Shown in pieces: positions 24,401 to 38,900 of a DNA stretch of 64,000 nucleotides. Source of the stretch: Branchiostoma floridae (taxonomy: Eukaryota > Chordata > Leptocardii > Amphioxiformes > Branchiostomatidae); NCBI RefSeq assembly GCF_000003815.2, contig NC_049992.1, forward strand, positions 9,051,671-9,115,670, read 5' to 3'. A program made the position numbers and the translations under genes. The notes below the pieces were generated by a model. The model was not told the DNA's origin. It did not search any database and saw only the letters and a program-made list of their open reading frames with translations. The stretch's first letter is position 1, and each line of letters opens with the position of its first letter.

Positions 24401-26941
24401 ACGACAAGGGCTTGATGCTGGCGTTGATTTGGAGGCAGCTGCTGCAGGTTGAAACAAGTGGTGACTGGGTTAGCAAATGATTTTCAAATTCTTCTAATAA
24501 GATCACATATTCTAATTCAATACACAATATACATGTATCACCTAGCTAAGGTGAATGATTGCATTCATGCTTCGGGTCGAGGACCTTAAGAACGCTATGG
24601 GGGACAGAGAAGTCTGGAAGGAGAGTTCAGTTCAGTTCAGTTCAGTTCACCTTTATTTATACTGATAAGCCCTATCGGCCAACATGTAGGCCGTTCTTCC
24701 TAGGGGACCAGTTAAGGACCAGTTGAGGGGAGGTGTCACGGGAGAAAATAAATAGATAAACAAAATAGACATTAATACAGTTATTTACACTAGATACAAT
24801 CATAATATCAAATTCAAACTCATAATATCGATATCCGCTAGCAGTTCGAAATTAATCCATGTCGGAAGGCTCGCAAAGAGGGAGAATTCCGTACATCTTC
24901 TGGGATGACGTTCCAGACTGCCGGACCCGCCACCGCTAACGACCTCCTCACACACTCCCTGCTCACACGGGGCGCAATCAACTTCAGGGTTGAAGATTGT
25001 CTGGTAGCTCTAGCTGCGTTTTCGCGGCATGTCATAAAAAGTTCACCCATGTGGGCTGGTAGCATGTTGTTAAGCGACTTGTACACTACCAGGAGCTTAT
25101 GCATTTTGTGTATGGATTGTATATCTTTCCACCCAAGGAGATGGTGCACTACAGTAGTTGGAGTTCTGGACTGAACACCCAGAATAAGTTTACCCACTCT
25201 GTTTTGCATCCTCTGCAGTCTTTGGATTTGCACTGTACTGGCTCCATCCCACACTGAGGAACAATAGGTAATGTGAGGTAGAAAAATGGTTTCATACATT
25301 GTTAAGAGTGCTGCCTTTGTCACAAGTGGGCGGACTTGTCGCATCATGTTAAGTGCACGCTTCAGTTTGCTTAACACGGTCTCTACATGCATGTCCCATT
25401 TAAGTTCTTTATCCACAGTAACACCTAGATACTTATATGCTGGGACTACGTTCAACATGTCATTGTTTATGTGAACGGACAATTTGTGTGTGTTCAAGAG
25501 CCGTTTGTTGGTTCCAATGAGCATTGCTTTGCATTTGTTTGCATTTATTGATAGGCTATTGGCAACAAACCAGTTTGACAGTCTGTCTAGGTCAGATTGT
25601 AAAGCAAGTTGAACACTTGCTAAGTCAGGATGACTAACATAAAGTATAGTGTCATCAGCATATAAAGCAATATGGCATTTACATACACAGTTGGGCATAT
25701 CGTTCACATAAATTAGATATAACAGAGGGCCTAGTATAGAGCCCTGGGGGACTCCATAATTAACTGTACAAAAATCTGATGTATGACCATTGACTGAAGT
25801 GCAGTGGGATCGCCCAGACAGATAGGACTGGAACCACTTAGCGGACTGACCAATTATACCATAGGCTGACAATTTTTGCATAAGGATACTATGATCTATG
25901 GTATCGAAGGCCTTGGACAGGTCAATAAAAATTGCACCTGTGATGTTTCCATTGTCAATTGCCTTATACCACTCCTCAGTAACAAGGTGTAGGGCAGTTT
26001 CAGTCGAATGTTTCCGACGGAAACCAGATTGTCTGTCAGACAGCAGGTTATTTTCCGTCAAAAACTGATAAACTTGTATGTGAACTGCACGTTCAAGGAT
26101 CTTAGAGACTGCCGGTAGGATACTGACCGGTCTATAATTACCCGCCTCCGTTCTGTCCCCAGCCTTGAAGATTGGCACAATCCGTGCTTTTTTCCAGTCT
26201 GTGGGAAATTCTGAGGTTAACAAGGACAAATTCATAATGGAAGTTAATGATGGTGCAATGACAGGAGCAGCTGCTCTAAGCAGGCGACAGTTTAGCCCAT
26301 CCAGCCCACTGGCTTTGTTGACTTTCATGGTTAGGAGTTCATTCAAGACAAATGATTCAGAGATGGGTTGGAAACTAAACATAACCTTACTGTGTTGCAG
26401 AAACTGCAAAGGGTGAAAGAGAGACGTGCATCTCTGTATCATAGCAGCTAATTTGCCTGCTGCATGGCCAAAAAAGGAGTTAAGTTCTCTGGCTATAGCA
26501 GAGGGTGAAGACTCTACTTTACCATCACTGTTTACCAAGCTGGGTATCTCAGAGGACTTCTGGCTTCCAGTCAACCTATGGGGAGGGTGGACTTGGTCCG
26601 GGCAAACAGCCCGCGATGATGATGATTAACAGATAGCATATGTAATTCACTATATTCACTTTACTGTGGAAGAACATGGCATTTGTGATTTCTATGATCA
26701 CATAATTAACTTAAAATAGAATGCTACAGGTGACCGAAACCTCTGAAAAAAGAGGGTGAACTGAACTTGGGCAACATGCCCGAAGCGATGAATGAAAGAA
26801 CCATACAATATCCTTCCAGCTAGCTGAGTAGAATCATAGTGTTTATAGAAGGCATGCATTATTATAGTAACACATTGTACCTGTTGCTCCTACTGAAGAT
26901 GTCCTGTAGTGTTGTGCTTGGAGCCTTCTATAGTCTTCCAG
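21419..26941 (-). CDS. Nuclease gene exons 24-29: zinc knuckle and coiled-coil C terminus
   Basis: Exons 26881-26941, 24312-24441, 23955-24018, 23274-23492, 22571-22642, 21419-21565. Exon 25 has a run of Asp after ETFTM. Exon 27 is Ser/Thr/Pro-rich and then gives [17 protein letters not shown], spacing C-x2-C-x4-H-x6-C, the zinc-knuckle form known from TAF1 rather than the retroviral CX2CX4HX4C type. Exons 28-29 code a highly charged helix ([17 protein letters not shown], then [17 protein letters not shown]) ending KGRKKRKK, likely a coiled coil with a basic end. A CR1-like LINE lies in intron 24 and a deleted mariner in intron 28. Confidence 0.75.
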
Positions 26942-29900
26942 CTGAGTATGGAAGTACACAATGTCATGTATATACAGGAGCTATAATTTTCATACTACAT
27001 GTAGCAAGTTAAACTTAAAGATATGACAAACATTCATGATATACTTCTTTGTCAATGGAAACATCTCCATATGCTTGAAATTCAGTTTGACAGCTATTTC
27101 ATAAAATGAACAAAGGCTTTTAAACTAAAAATTGAATATTTATAATATTGTTTACCTGTTGTGCAGACCTCGCCCTCTCTCTTCTCCTTTCTCTGAACAC
27201 AGCAGGGCCTTCACTGGTTTCAGAGGAGCTACTGTTGGGAGTTAACCCTCTCTTCAAATTTGGACTACCGACAGCACTGCTGTTACTGCTAGTGCCTGAT
27301 CCTTTGGAATTCAACTCCTCGCTGAGTTTCCTAGCCAGTTCCAAGTCTTTCTCATATTGCGTCTGTGAAGAGTTTTTCTCTTTCTCCAGTTGCCTAGCTA
27401 ATGCTAAGTCCCTTTCATAATCAACGTCAACTTTGATTCTTTTTGGAGAGTTCACCACTTCTGCAGGTTTTCCGTTCAATTCCGCTTCTAGCTGTCTAGC
27501 TAGTTTAAGATCCTTCTCGTAATGAAGATCGAGTTTTCTCTTTGCGTTGGATGACTTTACGCCTCCTAAGACTTTCACTGCTTCTGTAGATTTGCTGTTT
27601 TCAGGTTGTAAGGCTTCCTGGTTCATATCTTCCTGTAGTTTCCTTGCAAGTTCCAAGTCTTTATCATTACTGCATTGCTCTTTCATTTCCTCCTTTTTTA
27701 CTTGGGAGGTATCCATCTCGCTTAACTTTGAGTTCAAATCTTCCTGTAGCTTTTTTGCAAGCTCAAAGTCTTTATCATGACTGCATTGCTCATCCATTCT
27801 CTCCTCTTTTACTCTGGAAGTGTCCATCTCACTTAACTTAGAGCAAGAGCGATCACAGTCGACTTTCTCTTGGAAGGCCACTCTCACAGCGAGCTCAAAA
27901 TCCTTTTGAAGATTTTGCTTAGTGTCTTTGTCTTTTTGAGACATAGGTAGGTTCTTTCCACCACAGTTACCTGCTATGGAAGCTGTGGAACTGTTTTCCT
28001 TTTCACTGAGCTTCAGTGCAAGGCATAGATCCTGGTCTGTGTCATCGATTTGAGATTCAAAATCCTGGAAATCTTGTAAACTCTCATTACGGTTTAGAGT
28101 ACCAGTGTTCCCACTTAGGGAGGCTGCTAGTTCTTTCAGCTTATTTTCATTGTCTTCCGGACTGTCGCTTTTTTGTCTGCTTGGCTGTAAAGCTTGACCA
28201 AAGTTTTCTTCAATAAATTCCTCTTCCTGAACACTGTTTTCCACAAAGGAGAAAGGTTTGTCTTGTAGCACTTGTTCAGTAGATATTGCACAGGACAAAA
28301 TGTCAGAATTGTTCTGGCCACTCGCATTTCTGCCTTGTCTTCCTTTATTGCTAACTTTCTCAGAATCCTTAACACTAGTGTTAGTGACTGTGTGGTTGTT
28401 GCTTTGTTGGCCCTGTGATGCTTTCTGTCGTATCAACTCCTCATCCTGTTTCTGAGAAGCTATGAACTCGTCTTTACTTAACTTGAGAGCTAATGCCAAG
28501 TCCGGATCAAGCTCTTCCTCCACACCAGTATCATTTTCCAAACATGGCTCATCTTCTCTTTTTACTTTGGAAATGTTTGGTTTATCTACTGCATGGGTAG
28601 CGGCAGGGCTAGCGTTACTTTTGGCCTTACTTCTTGTGACTCTTTTTTCTACACATGCCTCTGCATATCGTTTTTGGGCCATTTTTGCCTCTTCCTGGCT
28701 TAGTCTGATGGCCAGGGCCAAGTCAGGGTCCATTTCCACATTTTCAGTAGTTGAGTCCTCTTTCTCCTTGTTACATGTATGACTTCTATCATCACTACTG
28801 TTCAACATTTTGTCACTGTTTGAATCAAAAGGCATGGCATCTTGGCCATTTTGGCTTTGGGTGGTAGTGTCTTTGAGCATTCCAAATGGTACATCTACGT
28901 CGTTTTTGGACTTTTGCTGCATTTGTTCCAGTTTAGCTCCTCCTTCACAAGTAGATTTCCTTAAATCTAAGGACTTTTCAAACAGCCTTGAATCAGACAC
29001 ATCTGATTCTTTGTTAATTGCACTTTCTTGAGTACTGGTGTCTTCCACATTGAAACCATTGGTTGTACTGATAACTTGTTCAATGGAACAATGCGCTTTC
29101 TCACTGTTTGTCTTATTTGGTTTCTCTTTCTCAGTAACATTTGACGACAACTCTTCTTCTTGGGTGTCTGAAGAGCTTGATGTAAGCTCTAGCGCTCTGG
29201 CATCTTGTACAGCTTCGTTGCTAGCACCTGTATTCTGCGAATCGTCGCTGATTTCTATAGGATAGTCCTTTTCTTCCACAACTGACTCAACAGTGTCCTG
29301 AGAGTCAATGATTTCTATTGGCTCTTCCAGAGAAATGTCTTTACCAGCACTACCTTCAGTTTCAGCGACGGTTTCATTTACTTCCTGTGAATCAATGATT
29401 TCTATGGGATCTGTTTCATCTAGACTCTCGGTTGACATGTTGTTAGAGGTGTTTTCGAAGTCTTGCTGTTTGTCAGGAACAATACGGTGCTCCTGCATGG
29501 TGGATGTCTGTCTCTCATGTTCCATCAGACTCAAACGAAGAGCTTCTGCTAGCTGATCTTCCTCCTCCCTAAGAAATGAACAAATTTTCAATGTGTTGAA
29601 GAACAGTTTCCCAAGGTAAACTAAACTGTCCTTAAATTTAATAACACACAAATATTAGATGTACAATTCTTCTCCACATGAAACTCACAATGAACAGATT
29701 AGCTAAAAAGAAGAGCAGTATTACCTGTTAACATCCTCTGTCTTGTCTGCATCACCATACTTTTCTGTTGCTGGAAGGGTCTCTGCTTTGCTCAGCTCCA
29801 GGGCCTTAACATGAGAAAGATAAATGCCAAAACTGTCAATGGTAATCAAGAATGGATACGCATTTAGGCAAATATCAGTAAATAGCAAAAGCACTTACAT

Positions 29901-32900
29901 GTACATTTGCATACTTAGTAGATTCTGTTGTATCTTTAGACATGGCTTTAAATTCCTTTTTGTGGGGCATAGGACCTGGTGCGATAGTGCACCTTAAAAA
30001 TGTAGGTGCACAGGAACAAATTTGGGTGCTAATGTATGAAATATAGTAAAGCAAAAATATGAGACTACAGCAATTCTATGAAGCACTTGTACCTGTTGTA
30101 TCATGAGGTCCTCATTTTGGGAGTCTGGTGCAAAATCGTCAGTGGAAAGTGATCCTAGCCTTCTACCTTCATCGCCTCCCATCCTTGCATTTACCATACC
30201 ACCAATGTCTGCTGTGAGGTCAGGCAACGGTGGATCATTGCCCATTTCCACATTGGAACGGTCCTGTTGTCTACCTTGTGAGGGTTTCCTTCTGCCTACA
30301 GTAGTGGAACCAGCTACTCTTCTGTTGTTGGGAGGTCTAAGAGAGAAACGAAATAATTTACCTAAGCATATTTCAAGAAATTGGGTGTATCAATCATTAT
30401 ACTAGACAGAAATTTGAAAACATGCGTGCACTGGAAAAAGGAGGCAGCTTGCATTTTACACATACATGTAGTACGCCAAATAGCAATTACTCAAGTATAT
30501 AGGAGAATTCTTGTACACAACCAGGTTAAATTTACTTGCTTGCGTTTCGGTGTCTATCAGACAGCTTCCTCAGAGCTTCTGACTGGATTTCTGCTTCTCG
30601 CCGCCATATGTACATATACTGATATAGCTACTGTAGCTATATCAGTATATGTACAAGAATTCTCCTATATCCTTTATTCTACCAACCTGATGAAACTATT
30701 TTTGGAAGCAATTACTCCAGCAACTAGATATACTATTTGGTGTACCTTGCTACCTGGACGTCTAACCTTCATCAACAAATATGAAGTAGAGTACGGCCAA
30801 GCTATCTATTCTTGACACAGCTCAATGAATATGCAAATGACATGCTAATACTGGGCACATTGAAAGTAGGTGCAAATCTCCTAAGTCCTGGTGCAGCACT
30901 GTGTACGGTATTTGGAATGTAAAAGGTTGCTATATATATTGGTTGTATCACAGGACTGTCCCTTGGATAAATGGAGGCCCTGTGTTTGAGGAAAGCCACA
31001 GCTCGAGCACTTATCCAAGTAGGGACCCTTCCCGGTGTGAAAGAGTCAGTTAAATCTGTCTGGAAATGCAGCTTGAACTCTTCAGTACAAACTTGGTGGG
31101 TTATGCCATGAGGCAGTTTTCCGCATATGCAATACCAGGGCTCAAAATACCACCTGCATATGCAGGTTAGTATAGTGCAGGTAATATTGGAACTGTGCAG
31201 GTATTTCTGGTATCTACCTGCACCTAACCTGCACTGGTCCATGTACTGGGTTTATATGTCATATTTCATGATGGGGACTTTACTGGCTGCACTGTACTGT
31301 TGTCACTTATGAAGAATAGAAAGAAATAATGGCAATAGTTTCTGAACATATTCTAGCATGATCAATACTTCCTAAATTCAGAGTGGTGCAGGTAAAATTT
31401 GTCTGGTGCAGGTAATTTTCAAAGTTACCTGCACCAGTGCAGGTATGCAGAAGAAAGTATTTCAAGCCCTGAATACAAACATCACTTACAGTTGTGGTGC
31501 TCTTCTATTATTTCCTCTGCCTCTTCCCTGTGCTCTTCTCCCTCTGCCTCTCCCTCTGAGAGGAGCACCACCTCTATAGTCACCATCATCATCATCATCA
31601 TTGTCATCATCATTGTGGTTCAGAAAATTGTCCAAGAAGAGTGCTTCGTTTGGCGCGGCATTGTTGCGGTTTTGTCTGTACATGTTCTCAAGTCGCTGGG
31701 TCTCTTCTGGTGTCTCTGTCCTCTTCACATGGCAGCCTAGATGGACCTGAGGTGAAAACATATACTGTATGTCTAGGTGAAAATGTACATGAGCAAGTTA
31801 CTGTAAATCTTGAAGTATTCGAGGCGGTTTTGTTTTGCTTCCTCTCTACTGTGAAACGATGACACTGCAAATACTGTGTTTTTATACCAAAGTATGGTGA
31901 ATTGTTTTGATTGCAAACTTAAACTGTGAAAACTTTCTTTTCTGTTCGCTGCATTATGACATGGGCAGGCAGTCTAGCATTGTTTGTCATAAGGACAGAC
32001 TGTATAAGTGTATAGTACTGACACTATGATTCACTCTTATTCAATGGAAGATTCTTTACTATTTCTCATAAGTGGACTAACAACATCATATTCTGAAGCA
32101 CAGAATCCCTTACAGTAACAATAGTTGAAGACATATTAATTCTTAAAAGCAATGCAAAAGACACTATTTTTGGCTAAACCTTACCTGAAGCCAAAGCTGC
32201 CAGTAGCAGAAGACATCAAAGTGAATCAGTTCTCTCACACTGGCTCCAAGCATGGTGTCCACTATCTCTGTACAGTCATGGAACACAAACAATAAAATAT
32301 TGATTGCCAATAAAGTACCACTCCTCTTTTCCTGAAATACCTTCCTTGTTGTTAAAATACTACCCCTGGTGTTGGGACAATTTCCTTGGTACTGGAACCA
32401 AGATAATTCCCTCATTGCAGAAATGCTGTCCCTGGTCCTAAAATGCTTTCACTGGTGCTGAAGTACTTTCCATGGTATGGAGTGCTTTCCATGGTGCTGG
32501 AATACTTTTCCTGGTGCTGAAATGCTTTAACTAGTGCTAAATTGCTTTCTATGGTGTTGAGGTAATTTCCCTGGTGCTGAAATACTTTCTATGGTGCCGG
32601 AACACTTCCCTAATGTTGCAATTCTTTCTCTGGTGCTGAAATGATTTCCCTGGTGCTGAAATACTTCTCTTGCTACTGAAATGCTTTCCCTGGTGCTGAA
32701 ATGATTTCCCTGCTACTGAAATGCTTTCCCTGGTGCTGAAATGATTTCCCTGCTACTGAAATGCTTTCCCTGGTGCTGAAATGATTTCCCTGCTACTGAA
32801 ATGCTTTCCTTGGTGCTGAAATGCTTTCCCTGGTGCTAAAATGCTTTCCTTAGAACTGAAATGTTTTTTCTGGTACTGAAATACTTTCCTTGGTGCTGAA

Positions 32901-35900
32901 ATGCTTTCATTGGTGCTGAAATACTTTCCCTGGTGCTGAAATGCTTTCCCTGGTGCTGAAATACTTTCCCTGGTGCTGAAATGCTTTCCCTGGTGCTGAA
33001 ATACTTTCCCTGGTGCTGAAATGCTTTCCCTGGTGCTGAAATACTTTCCCTGGTGCTGGAATACTTTCCCTGGTGCTGAAATACTTTCCCTGGTGCTGAA
33101 ATACTTTCCCTGGTGCTGAAATACTCTCCTTTGAACTGAAATACTTGCCTTGGACTTGAAATGGTGCTCCTTGGTGCTCTTGTCTGTCACTTGCTGGTCC
33201 TATTCTGATCTTTTCTCTTACTTTGTCCCTTCACAATAATTTAATCATAGCAAGTATAAACATACATACATGTAGGAAGGTATTGACATGACATGTGCAA
33301 ATAAGATAATAAAGGCTTTTGTGTACCTCTGACTGTCCTATTTCCAGCCTGTTGGTTGAGGTACTCTGCCAGGGCCCTGTCCTTAAACTTCTGACTGTTC
33401 TGTAACCATTGAAAAACAATAATAGGTATACAGATAACAACAACAGATATTATATATTGTACTCAAGATTCTTTTATAAAAACTATATATATCAACCATC
33501 TTCAATTCATTACCTGTTTCGTTCTGGACTGGACCACAATTTTATGAAAATTGCATAATCGAAAGAATCTATAACCCAACATAAAATTGACTAGGAAAAC
33601 ATGCCAAGTAGTAATTGACGTAACAAAAATGTTGGCTCATGTATTGCAACATGTGCAAATGCATATAGGATCTGGTATGTGAATATAGAAGTAACTGTGG
33701 TCTGTGACAAACCTTATTGTACACCTCCAGGTCATGTAAGATCAGGAGAGGTCGACTCCCTCGTGACCTCTGGGTGGGGGGAATGTCCGGCAGGTCAGTT
33801 TTGGCTGCATCACTGAAGTTGGTCTCATCGTGGAACTCCCTACAAGTATGGCAAAGTCACAAAATGCATTTTATAAAGAGATATCACTTGGTATTGAAAA
33901 GATTGTTATTTCTATTTGTCATGCAGTTACATCAGTTACAGATTTAATATTATTTCCAAGCTAACAATAGAATGTATGAAATAGTACCTGAAGACTATGT
34001 CTACAAGTTTGTCAGCTGACCACCTGTGGACTCCAAGATAGTCTGCCCTGGGTCTGGCTTCAGGAGCAGCAAAGTTCTTACTACTGGCTCTGGTGGAGTA
34101 CTCTGCATAGGTTATCAGTCCTCCACTGGTACCTGACAATGCAGGGAAAACAAATTAGACTTCTTTAAATAATGTAAGTTGATTTATTTTTTGTAGGAAC
34201 TTAAGTTCATTGTTAAAGAAGGAAGGAGGAGTTTTTGCTGTGTTTAAAAGTTTGCAGTCAAAATTATTCTGTAGTATAGCAGTTTATATTGGAAACACAT
34301 ATTTACACAATTCAGCATTATGACTTTGCAGTCACCGCAAAAAAACAACATTGCAAACAATTCATGATTTAAAGCAATATGCTATAAGAAATATGCAATC
34401 TCCTAACACCTGAATCTCTCCTAAAAGTTGTTTTTTCACATGCAAAGCGATAAACCAAACAAAGCCCCAAAAGTAGAGGTGACTAGCAGTCTGCTTCACG
34501 GTTTAACATGTAGCAAGAGATGCTTTACTTTAGTTAGTGCTTCTCAGGTTTCTCACAGGTGTTTCTTAAGCACCTGTGTGCAGGGCTCGAAATTCATTTT
34601 TGGGATTAGGTGCACTGGTGCACCCAGCTGAAAAAATTGGGTGCACCAAAAATTTTTTGGGTGCACCACTTGAATTTAAGTAGAATGTAAAAAAAACCTA
34701 GTAACAAAACTCAGTTACAAGCTACCAAATTCTTAAACAAGTAAAAAGACAGACATTTCTATTATCTTTCTAACACTTAGATGTCAAGAATGATGTATAC
34801 TAGTATACATGATATTTTTCCATACATAAACCTAAGAAAATATTTGGGTGCACCCTGTGAACCCACTGAAAAAAATTGGGTGCACAGTTCCAATTTTGGG
34901 TGCACCTAGGTGCACATGCAGCCAGTATTTCGAGCCCTGGTGTGAGACCCTTTTTTACCTGTGTTGTGCATGTCAGCTGCCATGGCTGTGAGCTGCAGCA
35001 GCCACTGTGCAGTCTTCAGCCATGTGCCGGTCCTGTTCACCAGGAAACCATCCGTCATCTCTAGGTTCAGCAGCTGGTTCTAAAATATCACAGGAGGGAA
35101 CAATATAACACTTGTTGTAAACTTTTGGCTAACTGAAAATAACTGCAATAAGACAAAGAGTGGAGAACAATGTAATGTTCTTCTTTAGTCTAAATCCTCC
35201 TCTAAAATTTATCTTGTTGGGTTTGACTTTTTTCCAGAACAGTGGAATATGAAAGATTCAACTTATGTAAAACCTACAGGTGTCCAACAACATTCTAGAA
35301 TATTCTACTGCACAGGCAGTGTTGTAACAGAACATTTAAAAGACTTCATTTGCCTCCTTTGCAGGCCTTCTATAAGATCTTCTTTTTGGGGAAGCATCCA
35401 AAAGTGATCTCCCACCCACAATACCGAGCCTAGTCTGGTGATTAAAATCAGTACTCCCCACACAAACTTATGCCTGTGCTCCTAGAAGGCCTGCAAGGAT
35501 GCTAAGACTCTATCACAAGTATCTGCACACACCTCAAAATACTGTATTTGTTCCTTCGACGGTCGTGCCCTCATATCAGATGGATGTCCTTCCACTAGGT
35601 AGAACAAGTCTCTTAACCCACATCTCTGTACAACCGTACATACGGAGAGAAATATTGTTAACTCACGCATGAGATGGTGTATTGTAATACATCTTTTGTT
35701 CTGTAAAGAGGGCACAATTCAGCCTTTGGCTGCCACGCCGTTCTGACAAATAAACCATTTGATTGATCGATTGATTTTAAATATATGTGGATTTCTGGAC
35801 TATGGTTGGTAAAACTGTGTTTCCATGTATCCCACTCGTAGAATACTGTAAATGCAGAAATGTTCGTGGTGGATTAATGTTCGGGGTTTTAGCGGTGACC

Positions 35901-38900
35901 ACTTTACCGCGAACTTAAAACCACCGCGAACATTTTTCTATAATGGTATTAGACTGCAGTCTATGGTGTTACTGCGAACTTAAATCCACCGCGAAAAGTC
36001 CCTTTTCCCGCTACCGCGAAATTAAATCCATGCAAACTTAAATGCATTTACAGTAGTAAGAAACAATAAGATTTTAAAACGTTGAAAAATTAACAAATTA
36101 AAAGTAGCACCATGTCTGAAGACGACCACAGTTTAAGTACATTAAAAAACATATCAGGTCTTAAGATAGTTGTGGTAATACCATTTCTTCACATGGTCTA
36201 GATATACATGTGTGTATCACTGTTCTCAAAGTGCATGTTATTGCATGTGCTGACTGAAAGGGATTTGTATTTGTTAGCCGTGCAGTCTGTACCTTCATGG
36301 CCTCCACCTGGTTGCGGAAGCGCCTGGTGCTCAAGCTGTGCTGCAAGTCGTCCCATGTCTTACGTTCAACTATATGCGGCAGCACCTGTCATGGAAACAG
36401 AAACAGGGGCATTGAAACTAGCACATCTAGAATGTAGATAGGGATGTTCCTTTAGTGCCTTCAGTCTATGTCATCTAACACTCTGTGGATTTCGACAAGG
36501 TGAAGATACTTGATTCCGAAAAGGATTATTTTCTCAGGGGAGTGAAAGAGGCCATTTACCTCAAGCAAGATGGGGGCTGATACCGACTGCCAAGCACTTT
36601 TGACCCTTTGCTCACGTCACACTTCTGGTCCAGATGTGTGACCTAGGATCTTGGTCATTTCAACTTGATAAGGATTAAAGGACTGATTGAAAGATTGTGC
36701 GTAAGCGCTTTATTTTGTGTACAGATAATAAGGTCTGAAAATTGTAACTTAGACTAGACCTGTTCATCATCTGGGCGCACTGCAGCATAGTCCACTCCAG
36801 TTGCGGGGGGGAGCAGGATCCAGAGGAAGTCACCTACAGGAAGGTCTCTGATCTGTGCTGCCACGCCCTGTCTGTGGGCCAGGGCCGTCATCCGCTCACA
36901 CAGAGGCTCCTTAGAGTCCACCAACAGACAAACTCGTCTAGTACCACACTGGCTTCTGGAAAAACAATAGATGAAAGTCAGGATCAGGTATCAATGCAGT
37001 TCTTTGTTGTCATACCTGGGTGGCAATAATGGATTTGGACATTGGAATTGTTGTTATTACCATTTTTTGTTTGAGAACACCACATTTTCTCTTTTTTGCA
37101 TTGAAACATTGTGTTTTCTCAGGTGCGCGTGATAAAATAAATGAAATACAACACTGTGTATTCCCTCCAGCCTTTGGGCAATCCGACTTGCAAGGGGGCT
37201 GGGACCGAGGGTGATGCATAGTGTTGTACTCTACATGTATAAAACCTCCCTGGTGATTTTGGTGGGCAAATAAATTGATAGCTTTCATTTTCTTATTTTC
37301 CCAAACTACATTCATTGCAATACGACTGTGATGAACTGGGAGGGGGAAAAGACACTAAGCAAAACTCTGATTGATTACTAACCCTCCTAGTTGAGGTACT
37401 TTTGGAACTCTGTTCATGTCCAGAAGCTCTTCCACTGCCTGGTGAAACTCCGTGCACTTCTGAGCTAGGGCCCTTCCAGGCTGCAGCAGGGAAAATCTGC
37501 AAGGAAAAGTATCAATAACTTATCACTGTAAAAACATTTTTAGTCTTTCGTGTTGCTGTTTCTATGGTAAGTTTAGAATTCTGTAAAGACGTGTATGTAA
37601 ATAAAACTGGGTTAAGTACCACGAAATAAATAATACAACTATAAGGCCACACCAATTTTATTTCTTGTTTCTTGGATTTCCTGACCCTATTTTTTCCTAT
37701 TTGAAAAAAAACAAACTTTTCAAATTGATGGCCACACCTCTTGTTGGCAAAATTTCATTGCCTCTCCTTCTCAAATCAACTATAGGCCTCAAATTCCAGT
37801 GGATGTACGTGCCTATTTTGGACGGTACCTTTTTCATTTTTCTTCAAACTTTGAACTTTGCTCTCAGTGACTCTCTAAATGGTGAAATGTTATTATGTCT
37901 GTTGTGTAACTTGAGTAAGCCCCTCAATCTCTCCTACCCCCACCTTTTTGCAAAAGTTACTTTTAATTTTTTTTCTGACCGACCCAATTTTTTTCCGAAT
38001 AAATCTGAGAAACAACAAATAAAATTGGTGTGGACCAAGGTTGCTATTTCTTCAATTACACTTGGCCAATAACTGCAATCTTAGTATGTGATATATCAGC
38101 AGAAACAATCTGATCGAATACTGACCAATCAAGACGGATAGACAATTCAATGTACACAAACCATGACGAACCTGGCATTTTCTCCAGCCTCTCTCTGTAC
38201 AAACCCATTGATCTGTAAAGTGTTCTGCATGTTGTCAAACCCACCAAAAAACTTTCCTACAAAAAGAAATAATTATGCTGGTTACAATACAACAACTTCA
38301 ACTAGTGTAGAGTTAAACACACAAAAAGAGATGTTAAAGAGGTCATTTCTACCTGCTGCCCTGTCTGACAAGTCAGTATCGGTGAAGACCTGGGCTCGAG
38401 ACTTGATCTCATCAGCCGTCATACTCATGATCTGGGGTACCTGGCTCAGGCCTCTGTGGAGGGGGAAAAATTGAAAAAAGGATAACCTCTTTTACTACTG
38501 AAGATACATTATCTTTCATATTATACTGAAATTATTTACCAGCTCTCCAACATATTAGTATTAGTTTCATTGATTAATTTAGTAAATCTAGAACAATTAC
38601 TTGTACAATGTTAGACAGCAGCTTGGAGAAAAGTAATATAATGAAATTGACTTACTTGAAAAGAGCCACCAGCATTGCAAATGGTGCTTTGTACGCCTGT
38701 AAACATTAATATTAGCGGATTCAATTACCCATGTTAGGAATATACATGTATGATGGTCTAAATCATATGAAATCCCTATGTATCATCTATTATAGTATTA
38801 ATGTATGTATGTGCATTACTCTGAGCTGTACACAATCTTTTGATAATGTATATCAGTACGGTCTATGAAAAAGTTCCCAGGACGCTGATCTATGCAATCT

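Noticed and set aside
24270-24452. 60-codon plus-strand frame
   Set aside because: Antisense shadow of nuclease exon 25, which has splice sites and phase on the minus strand.
32420-33150. CRISPR-like array
   Set aside because: Units are head to tail with no spacers and the DNA is eukaryotic; plain minisatellite.
32753-33190. 146-codon repetitive open frame, minus strand
   Set aside because: Produced by the 20-bp minisatellite inside an intron; flanking exons 18 and 19 join in phase without it.
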